Assembly (NCBI GenBank): GCA_038230255.1
Contig: JBBRNP010000003.1
Location: 124,001 to 188,000 of the forward strand
From: AV40 sp038230255
GTDB lineage: Bacteria > Verrucomicrobiota > Verrucomicrobiia > Chthoniobacterales > UBA10450
DNA: 64,000 bases
Direction of reading: 5' to 3'
This document shows positions 44,094 through 52,109 of the stretch, one piece after another. Position 1 is the stretch's first letter; each line of letters opens with the position of its first letter. The translations under genes were made by a program, and so were the position numbers. The notes below the pieces were generated by a model. The model ran no database searches, was not told the origin of the DNA, and saw only the letters and a list, made by a program, of their open reading frames with translations.

Positions 44094-44554
44094 TAGACAG
44101 GATTAACAGGATTTACTCGATTGGATTCGAATCAAGATCACACGCTGACTGAGAAGATCATTGGCTCCGCTATGAAGGTTCACCGCGGCTTGGGGCCGGG
44201 CTTCTTAGAGTCGGTTTACCTTAACGCGCTCGTGCACGAGCTGCGACGCGCTGGCTTATCTGCCGAAGTCGGACAACGGATTACCGTTCGATACGAAAAC
44301 ATTATTGCCGGGGAGTTCATCGCCGATTTGATCGTAAATGAGATCTTGCTGTGCGAGTTAAAAGCGATCAGCGCCCTTTCGAAGGCGGACGAAGTTCAGC
44401 TTGTAAATTATCTGACCGCGACAAACCGCGATTTTGGCCTGCTTCTTAATTTCGGAGGGCCGAGCCTGCAGTTTAAACGAAAATACCGCCGGGCGGGGCC
44501 CGAATCAGTTGATGTCGATCTTCAGAATCCAAAAAATCCCGTTAATCCTGTCTA
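44094..44554. mobile_element. inverted-repeat-bounded element carrying a GxxExxY gene, between gyrB and gyrA
   Basis: The left end (44094-44114, beginning TAGACAGGATTAAC) and right end (44534-44554) are 21-base inverted repeats with one mismatch. The element begins one base after the gyrB stop and ends nine bases before the gyrA GTG, so removing it would leave gyrB and gyrA almost touching. It carries only the GxxExxY gene, whose stop and last residues (NPVNPV) come from the right repeat. No transposase is present. Target-site duplication is not obvious. Confidence 0.65.
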
Positions 44555-44555
44555 A
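44121..44555 (+). CDS. GxxExxY protein
   Basis: It has 144 residues from a TTG at 44121. The name-giving motif is GFLESVY at about residue 27, within MKVHRGLGPGFLESVY. ADLIVNEILLCELKAI is the PD-(D/E)XK-like strand pair (Asp, then Glu-x-Lys), and EVQLVNYLTATNRDFGLLLNFG follows. The family is small, nuclease-like and of unknown function, and is often found inserted in odd places, including rRNA intervening sequences. Lying inside an otherwise tight gyrase operon, it is probably carried rather than needed for gyrase. It will be co-transcribed with gyrB-gyrA. Confidence 0.88.
   Translation: MDSNQDHTLTEKIIGSAMKVHRGLGPGFLESVYLNALVHELRRAGLSAEVGQRITVRYENIIAGEFIADLIVNEILLCELKAISALSKADEVQLVNYLTATNRDFGLLLNFGGPSLQFKRKYRRAGPESVDVDLQNPKNPVNPV
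44511..44522 (-). repeat. 12-mer AAGATCGACATC, copy 7
   Basis: Exact copy on the minus strand near the end of the GxxExxY gene, which reads Asp-Val-Asp-Leu there. It lies just inside the right inverted repeat of the element. Confidence 0.8.
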
Positions 44556-44563
44556 AGAGTCCT

Positions 44564-47164
44564 GTGTATAACGCGAACGAAAAAGTAGAGCCGATCAATG
44601 TCGCCGAGGAAGTGTCGAGATCGTTCCTCGATTACTCGATGTCGGTCATCATTTCGCGCGCGTTGCCGGACGCGCGCGACGGATTAAAGCCATCGCAGCG
44701 CAGAATTCTCTACGCGATGCACGATTTGTCGCTTTTCCCGGGCCGACAACATCGGAAATGCGCGAAAATTTGCGGTGACACGAGCGGTAACTATCACCCG
44801 CACGGCGAAGCGGTGATCTACCCCACCCTCGTCCACATGGCGCAGGCGTGGGCGATGCGCGAGCGGCTCATCGACGGCCAGGGAAATTTTGGATCGGTCG
44901 AAGGCGACCCACCGGCAGCGATGCGTTACACCGAGGCGCGCATGACGCATCTCGGCGCCGCGCTCATGGTCGACATGGACAAGGACACGGTCGACTTCGT
45001 CCCGAACTACGACGAAACGCGGACCGAACCGACGGTTTTCCCGGCGGCGTTTCCGAATCTTCTTGTCAACGGCGGCACCGGCATCGCTGTCGGCATGGCA
45101 ACCAACATGCCGCCACACAACCTCGTGGAGGTGATTGATGGCATCTGCGCGCAGATCGACGACCCCGAAATCACGCTCGATGAGTTGATGAAGCACGTGA
45201 AGGGGCCGGATTTCCCGACCGGCTGCGCGATTTTGGGAACGACCGGTGTTCGCCAATACCTCGAGACCGGTCGCGGCAGTATGAAGGTGCGCGGTAAAGC
45301 CGGCGTCGAAGAAATCAAAGGCGGCAAAGAACAGATCATCATCACCGAGATTCCGTACAACGTGAATCGCGCTACGCTGGTCGAGCGTATCGCCGACCTC
45401 GTGAACGAAAAAGTTCTGGGCGAGATTACGGCGGTCCGCGATGAGTCGGATGAAAACACGCGCGTGGTCATCGAGCTCAAGCGCGACGCGAATCCGAAGA
45501 TCGTCATCAACAATCTCTACAAGCACACCGCGATGGAAAGCTCATTCGCGGTCATCATGCTGGCGATCGATCACGGCCGTCCGAAATTACTCCCACTCAA
45601 GGATGCGAATGCAGCTTACATCGAACATCGGCGCGAAGTCGTCTTGCGACGGACCCGGTTCGAATTGCGCAAGGCCGAAGAACGCGCTGAGACTCTCGAA
45701 GGTTATCTCATCGCGCTCGCTAATTTGGATGAATTCATCCGCATCATTCGCGGATCGGCCAATCGCGAAGAAGCGCGAATCAAACTGCTCGCGTTCGAGT
45801 TCACCAAAAAACAGGTCGAGCAAATCGGCATTCTCATTCGTAACCCAGCGCGCCTGACCGAGGGCCGTTACGCTTTCAGCGAGCACCAGGCCAACCAGAT
45901 CCTCGATCTTCGTTTGTATCAATTGACCGGTCTCGAGGCCGACAAGATCGACAACGAATACAAGGAACTGATCAAGACGATCCAGGACCTGCGCGACATT
46001 CTGGCCAAGGAGCTGCGCGTTTTCACGATTATCAAGAAAGAGCTGCGCGAGTTGCGCGACAAGCACGGCTCGCCGCGCCTGACTCAATTCGCAGTCGATG
46101 AAGGCGACATCAACATGGAGGACCTCATCGCCAACGAGGGGTGCATCATCAGCATCACTCACGGCGGTTTCATTAAACGCACTGCGGTGAGCGCGTTCCG
46201 GGCGCAGCGGCGCGGCGGCAAAGGCGTGATCGGCATGACCACGCGCGAGGGGGCGACTGAAGAAGAGGAAGGCGATTTCATCGAACATCTGTTCACGGCG
46301 ACCACGCACGATTACCTGATGTTCTTCACCGAATCCGGCCGCGCCTACGTCGAAAAAGTTTACGAGATTCCGGAAATGGGACGCGCCGCTAAAGGCCGGT
46401 CAATCGCCAACATTCTCGACTTGCGGCCGGACGAGAAAATCGCCGCGACCATTCGGATTCAATCCAAGAAATTGGGCGTTGGACCGAATGCCGTCGATCA
46501 GACCTGGGACGAAAGCCTTCACATCGTTTTCGCGACCCAATCGGGCATCGTCAAGAAATCGAACCTTTCCGATTATCGAAACGTTCGCAAAGGCGGCATC
46601 ATCGCCATTCAAATCGAAAAAGGCGATCGTTTGATCGACGCCAAGCTCACGAACGGAAACAACGAGCTCGTCCTGATCACGAAAGAAGGAATGAGTCTGC
46701 GTTTTCACGAGGAACAACTGCGCGATCAGGGTCGGAACACGGTGGGTGTCTGGGGAATTCGTCCGGACAAGAAAGATCGTGTGATTTCGATCGCGATTGT
46801 CGATCCAAACTCGATGCTTCTTGTCGCCGGTGAAAACGGGATAGGCAAACGCACCACGTTCGATGATTACCGCAAACAGAAGCGCGGTGGCAAAGGCATC
46901 ATCACGATGAAAACCGGCGCCAAGACTGGGGATGTGGTCGGCGCCCTTACCGTGCGTGAAACTGACGAGATCATGTTGATCACGACCAAAGGCCAAATGG
47001 TTCGAACGCGGGTCAAAGAAATCCGCGAGACCGGACGCAACACGATGGGCGTGAAATTAATGGATCTACGCAAAGGCGAAAAATTGCAGGCCGTCGCGCC
47101 GGTGGTAAGTCAGGCGGAAGAAGAAGCCCAGAGCGCCGAAACCGCAGCGCCCGAAAAGGCTTAA
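44564..47164 (+). CDS. gyrA: DNA gyrase subunit A
   Basis: It has 866 residues from a GTG at 44564. The winged-helix domain has SRALPDARDGLKPSQRRIL, and the catalytic Tyr lies in AAMRYTEARM. The C-terminal DNA-wrapping pinwheel carries the GyrA box QRRGGKG (codons near 46202) and a second QKRGGKG (near 46876), so this is gyrase rather than topoisomerase IV. The quinolone region reads HPHGEAVIYP: positions equivalent to E. coli Ser83 and Asp87 are Ala and Pro. A perfect terminator follows the stop. Confidence 0.96.
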   Translation: MYNANEKVEPINVAEEVSRSFLDYSMSVIISRALPDARDGLKPSQRRILYAMHDLSLFPGRQHRKCAKICGDTSGNYHPHGEAVIYPTLVHMAQAWAMRERLIDGQGNFGSVEGDPPAAMRYTEARMTHLGAALMVDMDKDTVDFVPNYDETRTEPTVFPAAFPNLLVNGGTGIAVGMATNMPPHNLVEVIDGICAQIDDPEITLDELMKHVKGPDFPTGCAILGTTGVRQYLETGRGSMKVRGKAGVEEIKGGKEQIIITEIPYNVNRATLVERIADLVNEKVLGEITAVRDESDENTRVVIELKRDANPKIVINNLYKHTAMESSFAVIMLAIDHGRPKLLPLKDANAAYIEHRREVVLRRTRFELRKAEERAETLEGYLIALANLDEFIRIIRGSANREEARIKLLAFEFTKKQVEQIGILIRNPARLTEGRYAFSEHQANQILDLRLYQLTGLEADKIDNEYKELIKTIQDLRDILAKELRVFTIIKKELRELRDKHGSPRLTQFAVDEGDINMEDLIANEGCIISITHGGFIKRTAVSAFRAQRRGGKGVIGMTTREGATEEEEGDFIEHLFTATTHDYLMFFTESGRAYVEKVYEIPEMGRAAKGRSIANILDLRPDEKIAATIRIQSKKLGVGPNAVDQTWDESLHIVFATQSGIVKKSNLSDYRNVRKGGIIAIQIEKGDRLIDAKLTNGNNELVLITKEGMSLRFHEEQLRDQGRNTVGVWGIRPDKKDRVISIAIVDPNSMLLVAGENGIGKRTTFDDYRKQKRGGKGIITMKTGAKTGDVVGALTVRETDEIMLITTKGQMVRTRVKEIRETGRNTMGVKLMDLRKGEKLQAVAPVVSQAEEEAQSAETAAPEKA

Positions 47165-47166
47165 GA

Positions 47167-47194
47167 AAAAGGGCACGCGGCCGCGTGCCCTTTT
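47167..47194 (+). terminator. terminator of the gyrase operon
   Basis: This is a perfect 14-base inverted repeat (AAAAGGGCACGCGG and its complement) directly after the gyrA stop, ending in TTTT. It is symmetrical, with A4 on the other side, so it can also stop the minus-strand transcript of the lipoprotein gene at 47214. Confidence 0.9.
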
Positions 47195-47213
47195 CGTCGC
47201 AAAAAGTTCCGAT

Positions 47214-47375
47214 TTAGTAGCGTGTAGTCGTGGTCTGCGTTGCCGACGTCGGCTGCTGCACGGTCGTTTGGCGGGTCGTTGTCGTAGTAGTCTGCCTGAC
47301 CGGTTCGTCGCTTGCGCAGGCGCTCAGGAACATGACAAACAGGAGCGAAAACAAAGGAATAAGAAGTTTTTTCAT
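47214..47375 (-). CDS. tiny Thr/Gln-rich lipoprotein
   Basis: It has 53 residues from the ATG at 47375; an in-frame extension to 47411 is not signal-like. The signal MKKLLIPLFSLLFVMFLSAC ends in the lipobox LSAC at residues 17-20. The mature peptide of 34 residues is almost all Thr, Gln, Arg and Ser and ends in Tyr (TTTTRY). Its style matches the two lipoproteins at 17.1-17.5 kb, but it is not a close copy. It is convergent with gyrA and shares the bidirectional hairpin. No function is known. Confidence 0.65.
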   Translation of the reverse strand: MKKLLIPLFSLLFVMFLSACASDEPVRQTTTTTTRQTTVQQPTSATQTTTTRY

Positions 47376-47451
47376 AGTGTGAATGATTGCTTCATAATCA
47401 GTTCGTTGCAAGCGGCTTCGGCAGATGTAGGATTTTGTCGTTTGAGTGCCC

Positions 47452-47539
47452 GGTGGATCGAGCAGTCCCTTGCTCGATGTTAAGATAATGCGCCGAAGGC
47501 GCCATACTTTAGCATCGCCCGCGGAGCGGCCGATCCACC
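47452..47539. repeat. 88-bp palindromic element, family A copy 3
   Basis: GGTGGATCG/CGATCCACC ends, with arms almost identical to copy 2 at 34382. The core has TTAAGATAATGCGCCGAAGG, as in copy 1 at 14003 (TTAAAATAATCGCGCC). It lies just downstream of the arfB-like gene, which is on the minus strand and ends at 47549. Confidence 0.8.
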
Positions 47540-47548
47540 TCGTAAAGG

Positions 47549-47935
47549 TTAGATGTCGATCTTGGCGCGGTGTTTCTTCAGTTCGCCGCGTCTGCGTTTC
47601 GATTCGAGAATCTTCTTCTTGAGCGCTCGAGGTCGCGGCGATTTTCGCCGGCGCGCTTTTTCCCGTTCGGAGATTTCGGCAGCGCGCCGCTTGCGTCGCG
47701 CTTCTTCAATTGCGTCGAACAAACGCTCGCGGGCAAGCTTCCGGTTCATCGCCTGCGAACGCGAATCCTGGACCGTCACGCTGATGCCGCTCGGTTGATG
47801 TCGCAGCGTCACCGCAGTCGCGACCTTGTTTACGTTCTGGCCGCCCGGCCCGCTGGATCGTGCAAAGGTCTCCTTTAAATCGACATCGCGAATGCCGAGC
47901 CGTGCCATACGCTCTGCGTTCGAGTCTATTGCCAT
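47549..47935 (-). CDS. ArfB-like ribosome-rescue peptidyl-tRNA hydrolase
   Basis: In this 128-residue protein a single release-factor catalytic domain carries the GGQ motif in SSGPGGQNVNKVATAV (about residues 27-42). A basic tail (ARRRKSPRPRALKKKILESK) of the kind that enters the empty mRNA channel follows. The codon-recognition domains of true release factors are absent. It hydrolyses peptidyl-tRNA on stalled ribosomes. The tail is longer and more basic than in E. coli ArfB. The last four residues (Lys-Ile-Asp-Ile) are exactly the 12-mer, with the stop directly after it. Confidence 0.85.
   Translation of the reverse strand: MAIDSNAERMARLGIRDVDLKETFARSSGPGGQNVNKVATAVTLRHQPSGISVTVQDSRSQAMNRKLARERLFDAIEEARRKRRAAEISEREKARRRKSPRPRALKKKILESKRRRGELKKHRAKIDI
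47552..47563 (-). repeat. 12-mer AAGATCGACATC, copy 8
   Basis: Exact copy forming the last four sense codons of the arfB-like gene, immediately before its stop. Confidence 0.8.
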
Positions 47936-47981
47936 TTGCTCGACAAAATAGACGAGCTTCGCGAGTAATCAGCAACTGGCT

Positions 47982-48872
47982 TTATTGGGCGGCGGCAACG
48001 CGCGGCGGCGCTTTGCCCGCGAAGATGGCATCGAGGTCGGCCAGGACTTTCTCAGGGCCGAGATTTTGTGAACCGGAGTGACTGCTCGAGATGACATTGC
48101 CAGCTGAATCGACCAGCACCAGAGAGGGAATGCCCTCACCGGCGTTTTTGGCAATCGCTTCCTTGCCTTTCACTTTCGCGTAGTCGATCGCCGGCCAGGG
48201 CATGTTCGCCTCGCGCATGTAAGTCTCAAAGGCGAAGGGCGATTTATCGAAACTGTAAAATACGATCTCGAATTCAGGATGCTGTGCGGCAACCCGATTG
48301 TAATAATCGACCAGTTGCGGTGTAAACTTGCGGCACGGACCGCACCAGTGAGCCGAAAAATAAAACGCAATCAGTTTTTTATTGGCCAAAGCAGTGTCGT
48401 CGGCGTGAACGACAGCGCCGTTATGCCATTGAACGAGATCGCCTTTGAGGAATTGGGAAATCGCGTCCGAGCCACCGTTCAGTTTGGGCGCAGATTGCGT
48501 CGTCCGCTGACGCGCGATTTCCTTTTGATAGGCCGCGTCGGATTTGCGAGCCGCTTCAGCCAATTCGGCACGACGTTGTTCCGCGACGGCGATCTGCTCT
48601 TGCGCGATCGCCGTTTTTTCCGGGGTAAGCGAATAGACCCCGCTTTTCAAAGCGGTAATCAATTCCGCGGAAGCGCCGGCTTTAACCAGCGTTTTCTCTT
48701 TGGCTTCATCAACGGTGTCGGCGAAATGCCGGGTCGACAATTCTTGCATGAGCGCGCTGCTCGAATAGCCGGAGCGCAGCATCAGACCGATCTCGCTGAC
48801 GGTGAGCGGCAGTTGCCCGGCCTGGACGGCAAAGACAAGGAGCGCAAAGCCTAAATAAACCCAGCGACGCAT
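47982..48872 (-). CDS. exported thioredoxin-like (nucleoredoxin/TlpA-type) protein
   Basis: This 296-residue protein has a signal peptide to about residue 19. A helical region of about 100 residues follows (DEAKEKTLVKAGASAELITA, then an Ala/Glu/Arg coiled coil). A thioredoxin fold occupies about residues 150-285. The active site is FSAHWCGPCRKF with the CGPC pair, and GIPSLVLVDSAGNV has the cis-Pro. The long insert FDKSPFAFETYMREANMPWP resembles tryparedoxin/nucleoredoxin. It probably reduces or isomerises disulfides in the periplasm. The N-terminal helical domain is unusual for TlpA and its role is unknown. Confidence 0.83.
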   Translation of the reverse strand: MRRWVYLGFALLVFAVQAGQLPLTVSEIGLMLRSGYSSSALMQELSTRHFADTVDEAKEKTLVKAGASAELITALKSGVYSLTPEKTAIAQEQIAVAEQRRAELAEAARKSDAAYQKEIARQRTTQSAPKLNGGSDAISQFLKGDLVQWHNGAVVHADDTALANKKLIAFYFSAHWCGPCRKFTPQLVDYYNRVAAQHPEFEIVFYSFDKSPFAFETYMREANMPWPAIDYAKVKGKEAIAKNAGEGIPSLVLVDSAGNVISSSHSGSQNLGPEKVLADLDAIFAGKAPPRVAAAQ

Positions 48873-48933
48873 GCATCTTAGCCAGCAAGCTCCGGGCCGG
48901 ATTGGCGCCTAAAGCGGCGCGGTGCGGCTCCAA

Positions 48934-51093
48934 TCAGTGACCGAAAAGCAGGTCAATCTGTTCCCGATATTCCGGCTTCGATTGGGCCGCGGCTTCGGCC
49001 AACTGCCGGGCCGCGTCCGCCTGGCCGTTCGCATTGGCGTAAACTGCGCAAAGCCATTGTCGATCAGCTGCGTCGGGCGCGTTCGCATGAACGAATGAAG
49101 TGGCGATCGTCAGAAGCGTTTTCGGTGGGAGCTTAGTCCAGGGAACTCGGGCAATTCCGTATGGTAGTTTCAACGCCACTGTCTGGTTATCAGCACTGGC
49201 GACGCCGGTATATTCAACGCCGGTGTTGTCAACGATCGCACCCGAGAATTGTTTGTGATTGAGATCGTCGATCAGCTTTCTCTTCCAATCGGCGAGCCAT
49301 TGCGATTTCTTCTGCGCCGCTGCGCCCAACTCCTTTTGATTTAGTTGTCGCGGTGGTTGCGACGGCTCGGATCCAGTGGTGGGCGCGGGCGCGATCGGTT
49401 TTTCCTTTCCAAGGATCGCATCCGAAATCGCGGTGCGCGTCTTCAGCTGCTTCTTAAGGGCTGCGGCGTTCGAGTTCTCCGATGCCTTCGGCTGGCTTTT
49501 CCAGTTCAAATAAAACCGGCAATCGTCGAGATACTTTTGCGCAATCGGTTTGTACTCTGCGATCCACGCGAATTTCCCGGTGGGCTGCGCCTTTGCAAAC
49601 TGATCGAGAAGCTGGCTGGCATCTTGCGCGTCGAGCTGGCTAATGTCTTTCAATGCAAAAGGGAAAAGCGCGAAGGCCTTAAATGAAGCCGTATTCTTGG
49701 CCGCCTCGGCCATTGAAATATTGCCCAACGCTAAAAGTGTTTTTGAAGTAGCGAGAAAAAAGTTCGCAAGATCGACATCTTCTCTGGCAAAACCTTTCGT
49801 GCCTGCTGTTTCCACCGCTTGAAACGCCTCACGCGTTTGCACATCGTCCCGGCCAACCATCGCCGCCAATCCCTGTTGCAAACGCGCCCAATCGTAAAGC
49901 GGCTGACGCTCCCGCGCTTCGGTGGCGATGCGGGCAAAAGCCGTTCCCGCGACATTGTAGTGATTGAGAACGAGCTGGTGTCGCGCCTCGGCTGCTTGTT
50001 TCTCAAGCTCCGAAATTGGAATTGCGGTGGAAAATGTCGCGATTTGTTTCTGGGTTTTGCGAACAAAAGCAAAAACACCTAGACCAACGATCAACAAAAT
50101 GGCTGCGGCCGCGGTTATGATCCGCCGCGTCCTTCGCTTGGCGGTCGCAACATCGATCACGTCGCGCCCTGTCAGTTTTTTGTAGGCGCGCTCAAGTTCG
50201 GTCACGAGCTCGTCGTAAGACGAGAAGCGTTGCGCCGGTTCAGGGGCGATCATTCGTTGCAAAACCCGCGCGGTATCGGCCGAAACCTCGGGCGCGACAA
50301 GGGAAAGGAGAAAAGGCTGTTGTTTTAACGCGCGCAGTTCCGTCGCCGAATTCGTTTCGCCTTCGATCGGCGCTTTGCCCGCAAGCGCGTGAAAAAGCGT
50401 CGCGCCCAGGCTGTAGATGTCGCTCCGAAAATCTTCCGGTTGAGAATTGAGCCGCTCCGGCGCGACGTAGTAGGGAGTGCCCCAAATTTCTCCGCGCGCT
50501 TCGGCGGCGATGCCAGCCAGTCCGAAATCCCCGATTTTGGCCATGTGTTCGTCGGCAAAAAGAATGTTGGCCGGCTTTACGTCGCGATGAATCAAACCTT
50601 TGGCATAGGCCGCGCGCAGGCCCTTGGAGGTTTGAATGCCCGCCTCCAACACTTGTTCTTCCGGCAAACGGGTTTGCTGTTCGATAACATCGTCGAGACT
50701 TCCGTGTTCAACCAACTCCATTACCAAATAAAATTGGCCGTGATCGGTCCCGGACGAAAAGACCTGGACAATGTTGGGATGATTGACCGACGCGGCCATG
50801 CGCGCTTCCTGGCGGAGCGCGGTCTCGTCAAGACCGCCTTCGAGGTCTTTGCGCAAAAGTTTCAAGGCCACGAACCGATCAAGCAAAATGTCACGCGCTT
50901 TGTAAACCGTTCCCATTCCTCCAATGCCGACCGTCTCGACGATCAGAAAATTATCGAACATGCGCTCCGCCCGCACTTTCTCCCCGCAATTGGGACACTC
51001 GACTTTTGCAAGCGGCTCGGCGGCGCTCGTATCGAAAGAAGTGCCGCAGGCGGGACAAGTTTGCAGTGTCGACGCCTTCGATTCAGTCGCCAT
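48934..51093 (-). CDS. membrane-anchored Ser/Thr protein kinase with N-terminal zinc ribbon
   Basis: It has 719 residues from the ATG at 51093; an open extension to 51264 overlaps rluD and is rejected. A CxxC..CxxC zinc ribbon (CPACGTSFDTS, VECPNCGEKV) lies at about residues 12-45. A complete Hanks-type kinase follows: Gly loop VGIGGMGTVYKA, ALKLL lysine, LIHRDVKPANI catalytic loop, IGDFGLAG metal loop, and GTPYYVAPERL. A membrane segment lies at about 337-357. The remaining 360 residues form a helical, TPR-like region ending in an extracytoplasmic Ala-rich part. No PASTA domains are present. Its substrates are unknown. It is divergent from rluD. Confidence 0.88.
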   Translation of the reverse strand: MATESKASTLQTCPACGTSFDTSAAEPLAKVECPNCGEKVRAERMFDNFLIVETVGIGGMGTVYKARDILLDRFVALKLLRKDLEGGLDETALRQEARMAASVNHPNIVQVFSSGTDHGQFYLVMELVEHGSLDDVIEQQTRLPEEQVLEAGIQTSKGLRAAYAKGLIHRDVKPANILFADEHMAKIGDFGLAGIAAEARGEIWGTPYYVAPERLNSQPEDFRSDIYSLGATLFHALAGKAPIEGETNSATELRALKQQPFLLSLVAPEVSADTARVLQRMIAPEPAQRFSSYDELVTELERAYKKLTGRDVIDVATAKRRTRRIITAAAAILLIVGLGVFAFVRKTQKQIATFSTAIPISELEKQAAEARHQLVLNHYNVAGTAFARIATEARERQPLYDWARLQQGLAAMVGRDDVQTREAFQAVETAGTKGFAREDVDLANFFLATSKTLLALGNISMAEAAKNTASFKAFALFPFALKDISQLDAQDASQLLDQFAKAQPTGKFAWIAEYKPIAQKYLDDCRFYLNWKSQPKASENSNAAALKKQLKTRTAISDAILGKEKPIAPAPTTGSEPSQPPRQLNQKELGAAAQKKSQWLADWKRKLIDDLNHKQFSGAIVDNTGVEYTGVASADNQTVALKLPYGIARVPWTKLPPKTLLTIATSFVHANAPDAADRQWLCAVYANANGQADAARQLAEAAAQSKPEYREQIDLLFGH
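49768..49779 (+). repeat. 12-mer AAGATCGACATC, copy 9
   Basis: Exact copy antisense to the kinase gene, where the coding strand gives Asp-Val-Asp-Leu in the C-terminal helical region. Confidence 0.8.
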
Positions 51094-51164
51094 TGGATCG
51101 ACTGTAACATCGACAATTTTCGGAGCAACGTTACGGTCGCGAGCGAAGTGGCAATTCGCCGGAC

Positions 51165-52109
51165 ATGACACAAGGATCGACAACCATCGAATTGCTCGTG
51201 CTGAAAGACGCGGCGCGGCTACGACTCGACCAATTTCTGGCGCGCGAACTGCCGAAGTATTCACGATCGCGCCTTCAGCAGCTGGTCCGGAAAGAATTCA
51301 TCACCCTAAATGGCTCCCCCGCCCGTCCTCGCGATCTCGTCCACAGCGGCGACCGCGTTGAAGTAAACGAACCGCTACCGGAGAAGATCGACAATCAACC
51401 GGAAGCGATTCCGCTCGAAATTCTTTACGAAGACGAAGACCTGATTGTAATTAACAAACCGGCCGGCTTGGTCGTCCATCCTGGCGCCGGTCACCGCGAG
51501 CACACATTGGTCAATGCGCTATTGCACCACTTTCCGACGCTTTCCGGAATCGGCGGGAAAGAAAGACCGGGAATTGTGCATCGTCTTGATAAAGAGACGA
51601 GCGGTTGCCTGGTGGTCGCAAAAAACGATGAAGCGCACCGCGGATTATCCGAACAATTCGAGCAGCGCACGGTTGAAAAGATTTATCTGGCTCTCGTTGC
51701 CGGAAGGATGCGCAAGAACACTGGAACGGTTGAAGAGAAGATCGGACGGCATCCAGTCGATCGACAACGGATGTCGACGGCGTCGAGGCGCGGACGCGAC
51801 GCGAAAACGGATTACCGTGTCCTGAGTTCGTCGGACGAGGTAAGTCTCGTTGAATGCAAATTACACAGCGGCCGGACACACCAAGTGCGCGTTCATCTTC
51901 AGCATCTTGGCCATTCAGTTCTTGGCGACAAGATTTACGGCAAGAAGCGAGCCGCAGTTTTTCCGCGACAAATGCTGCACGCTTGGAAACTGGGCTTTCG
52001 ACATCCACGCACAGACGAATGGAAGATTTTCGAAGCAATGCTACCGAATGATTTTGAAGAGACGGTTAAGTCTCTGCGACCGTCGTTTGCTTTTGCGCGC
52101 CGAGCATAA
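51165..52109 (+). CDS. rluD: RluD-type 23S rRNA pseudouridine synthase
   Basis: This 314-residue protein has an N-terminal S4 RNA-binding domain (RLDQFLARELPKYSRSRLQQ). The RluA/RluD catalytic domain follows, with the nucleophile Asp in PGIVHRLDKETSGCLVVAK. VINKPAGLVVHPG and GRTHQVRVHLQHLGH are further family blocks. It converts uridines to pseudouridine in helix 69 of 23S rRNA during ribosome assembly; relatives RluC and RluA are less likely because of the S4 domain and RLDKET context. The last 44 bases overlap the convergent membrane glycosyltransferase gene. Confidence 0.9.
   Translation: MTQGSTTIELLVLKDAARLRLDQFLARELPKYSRSRLQQLVRKEFITLNGSPARPRDLVHSGDRVEVNEPLPEKIDNQPEAIPLEILYEDEDLIVINKPAGLVVHPGAGHREHTLVNALLHHFPTLSGIGGKERPGIVHRLDKETSGCLVVAKNDEAHRGLSEQFEQRTVEKIYLALVAGRMRKNTGTVEEKIGRHPVDRQRMSTASRRGRDAKTDYRVLSSSDEVSLVECKLHSGRTHQVRVHLQHLGHSVLGDKIYGKKRAAVFPRQMLHAWKLGFRHPRTDEWKIFEAMLPNDFEETVKSLRPSFAFARRA

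Noticed and set aside
44684..45526. Long open frame on the minus strand opposite gyrA
   Set aside because: It is a shadow of the GyrA reading frame in GC-rich codons, with no start context, motif or neighbour to support it. gyrA is unmistakable.
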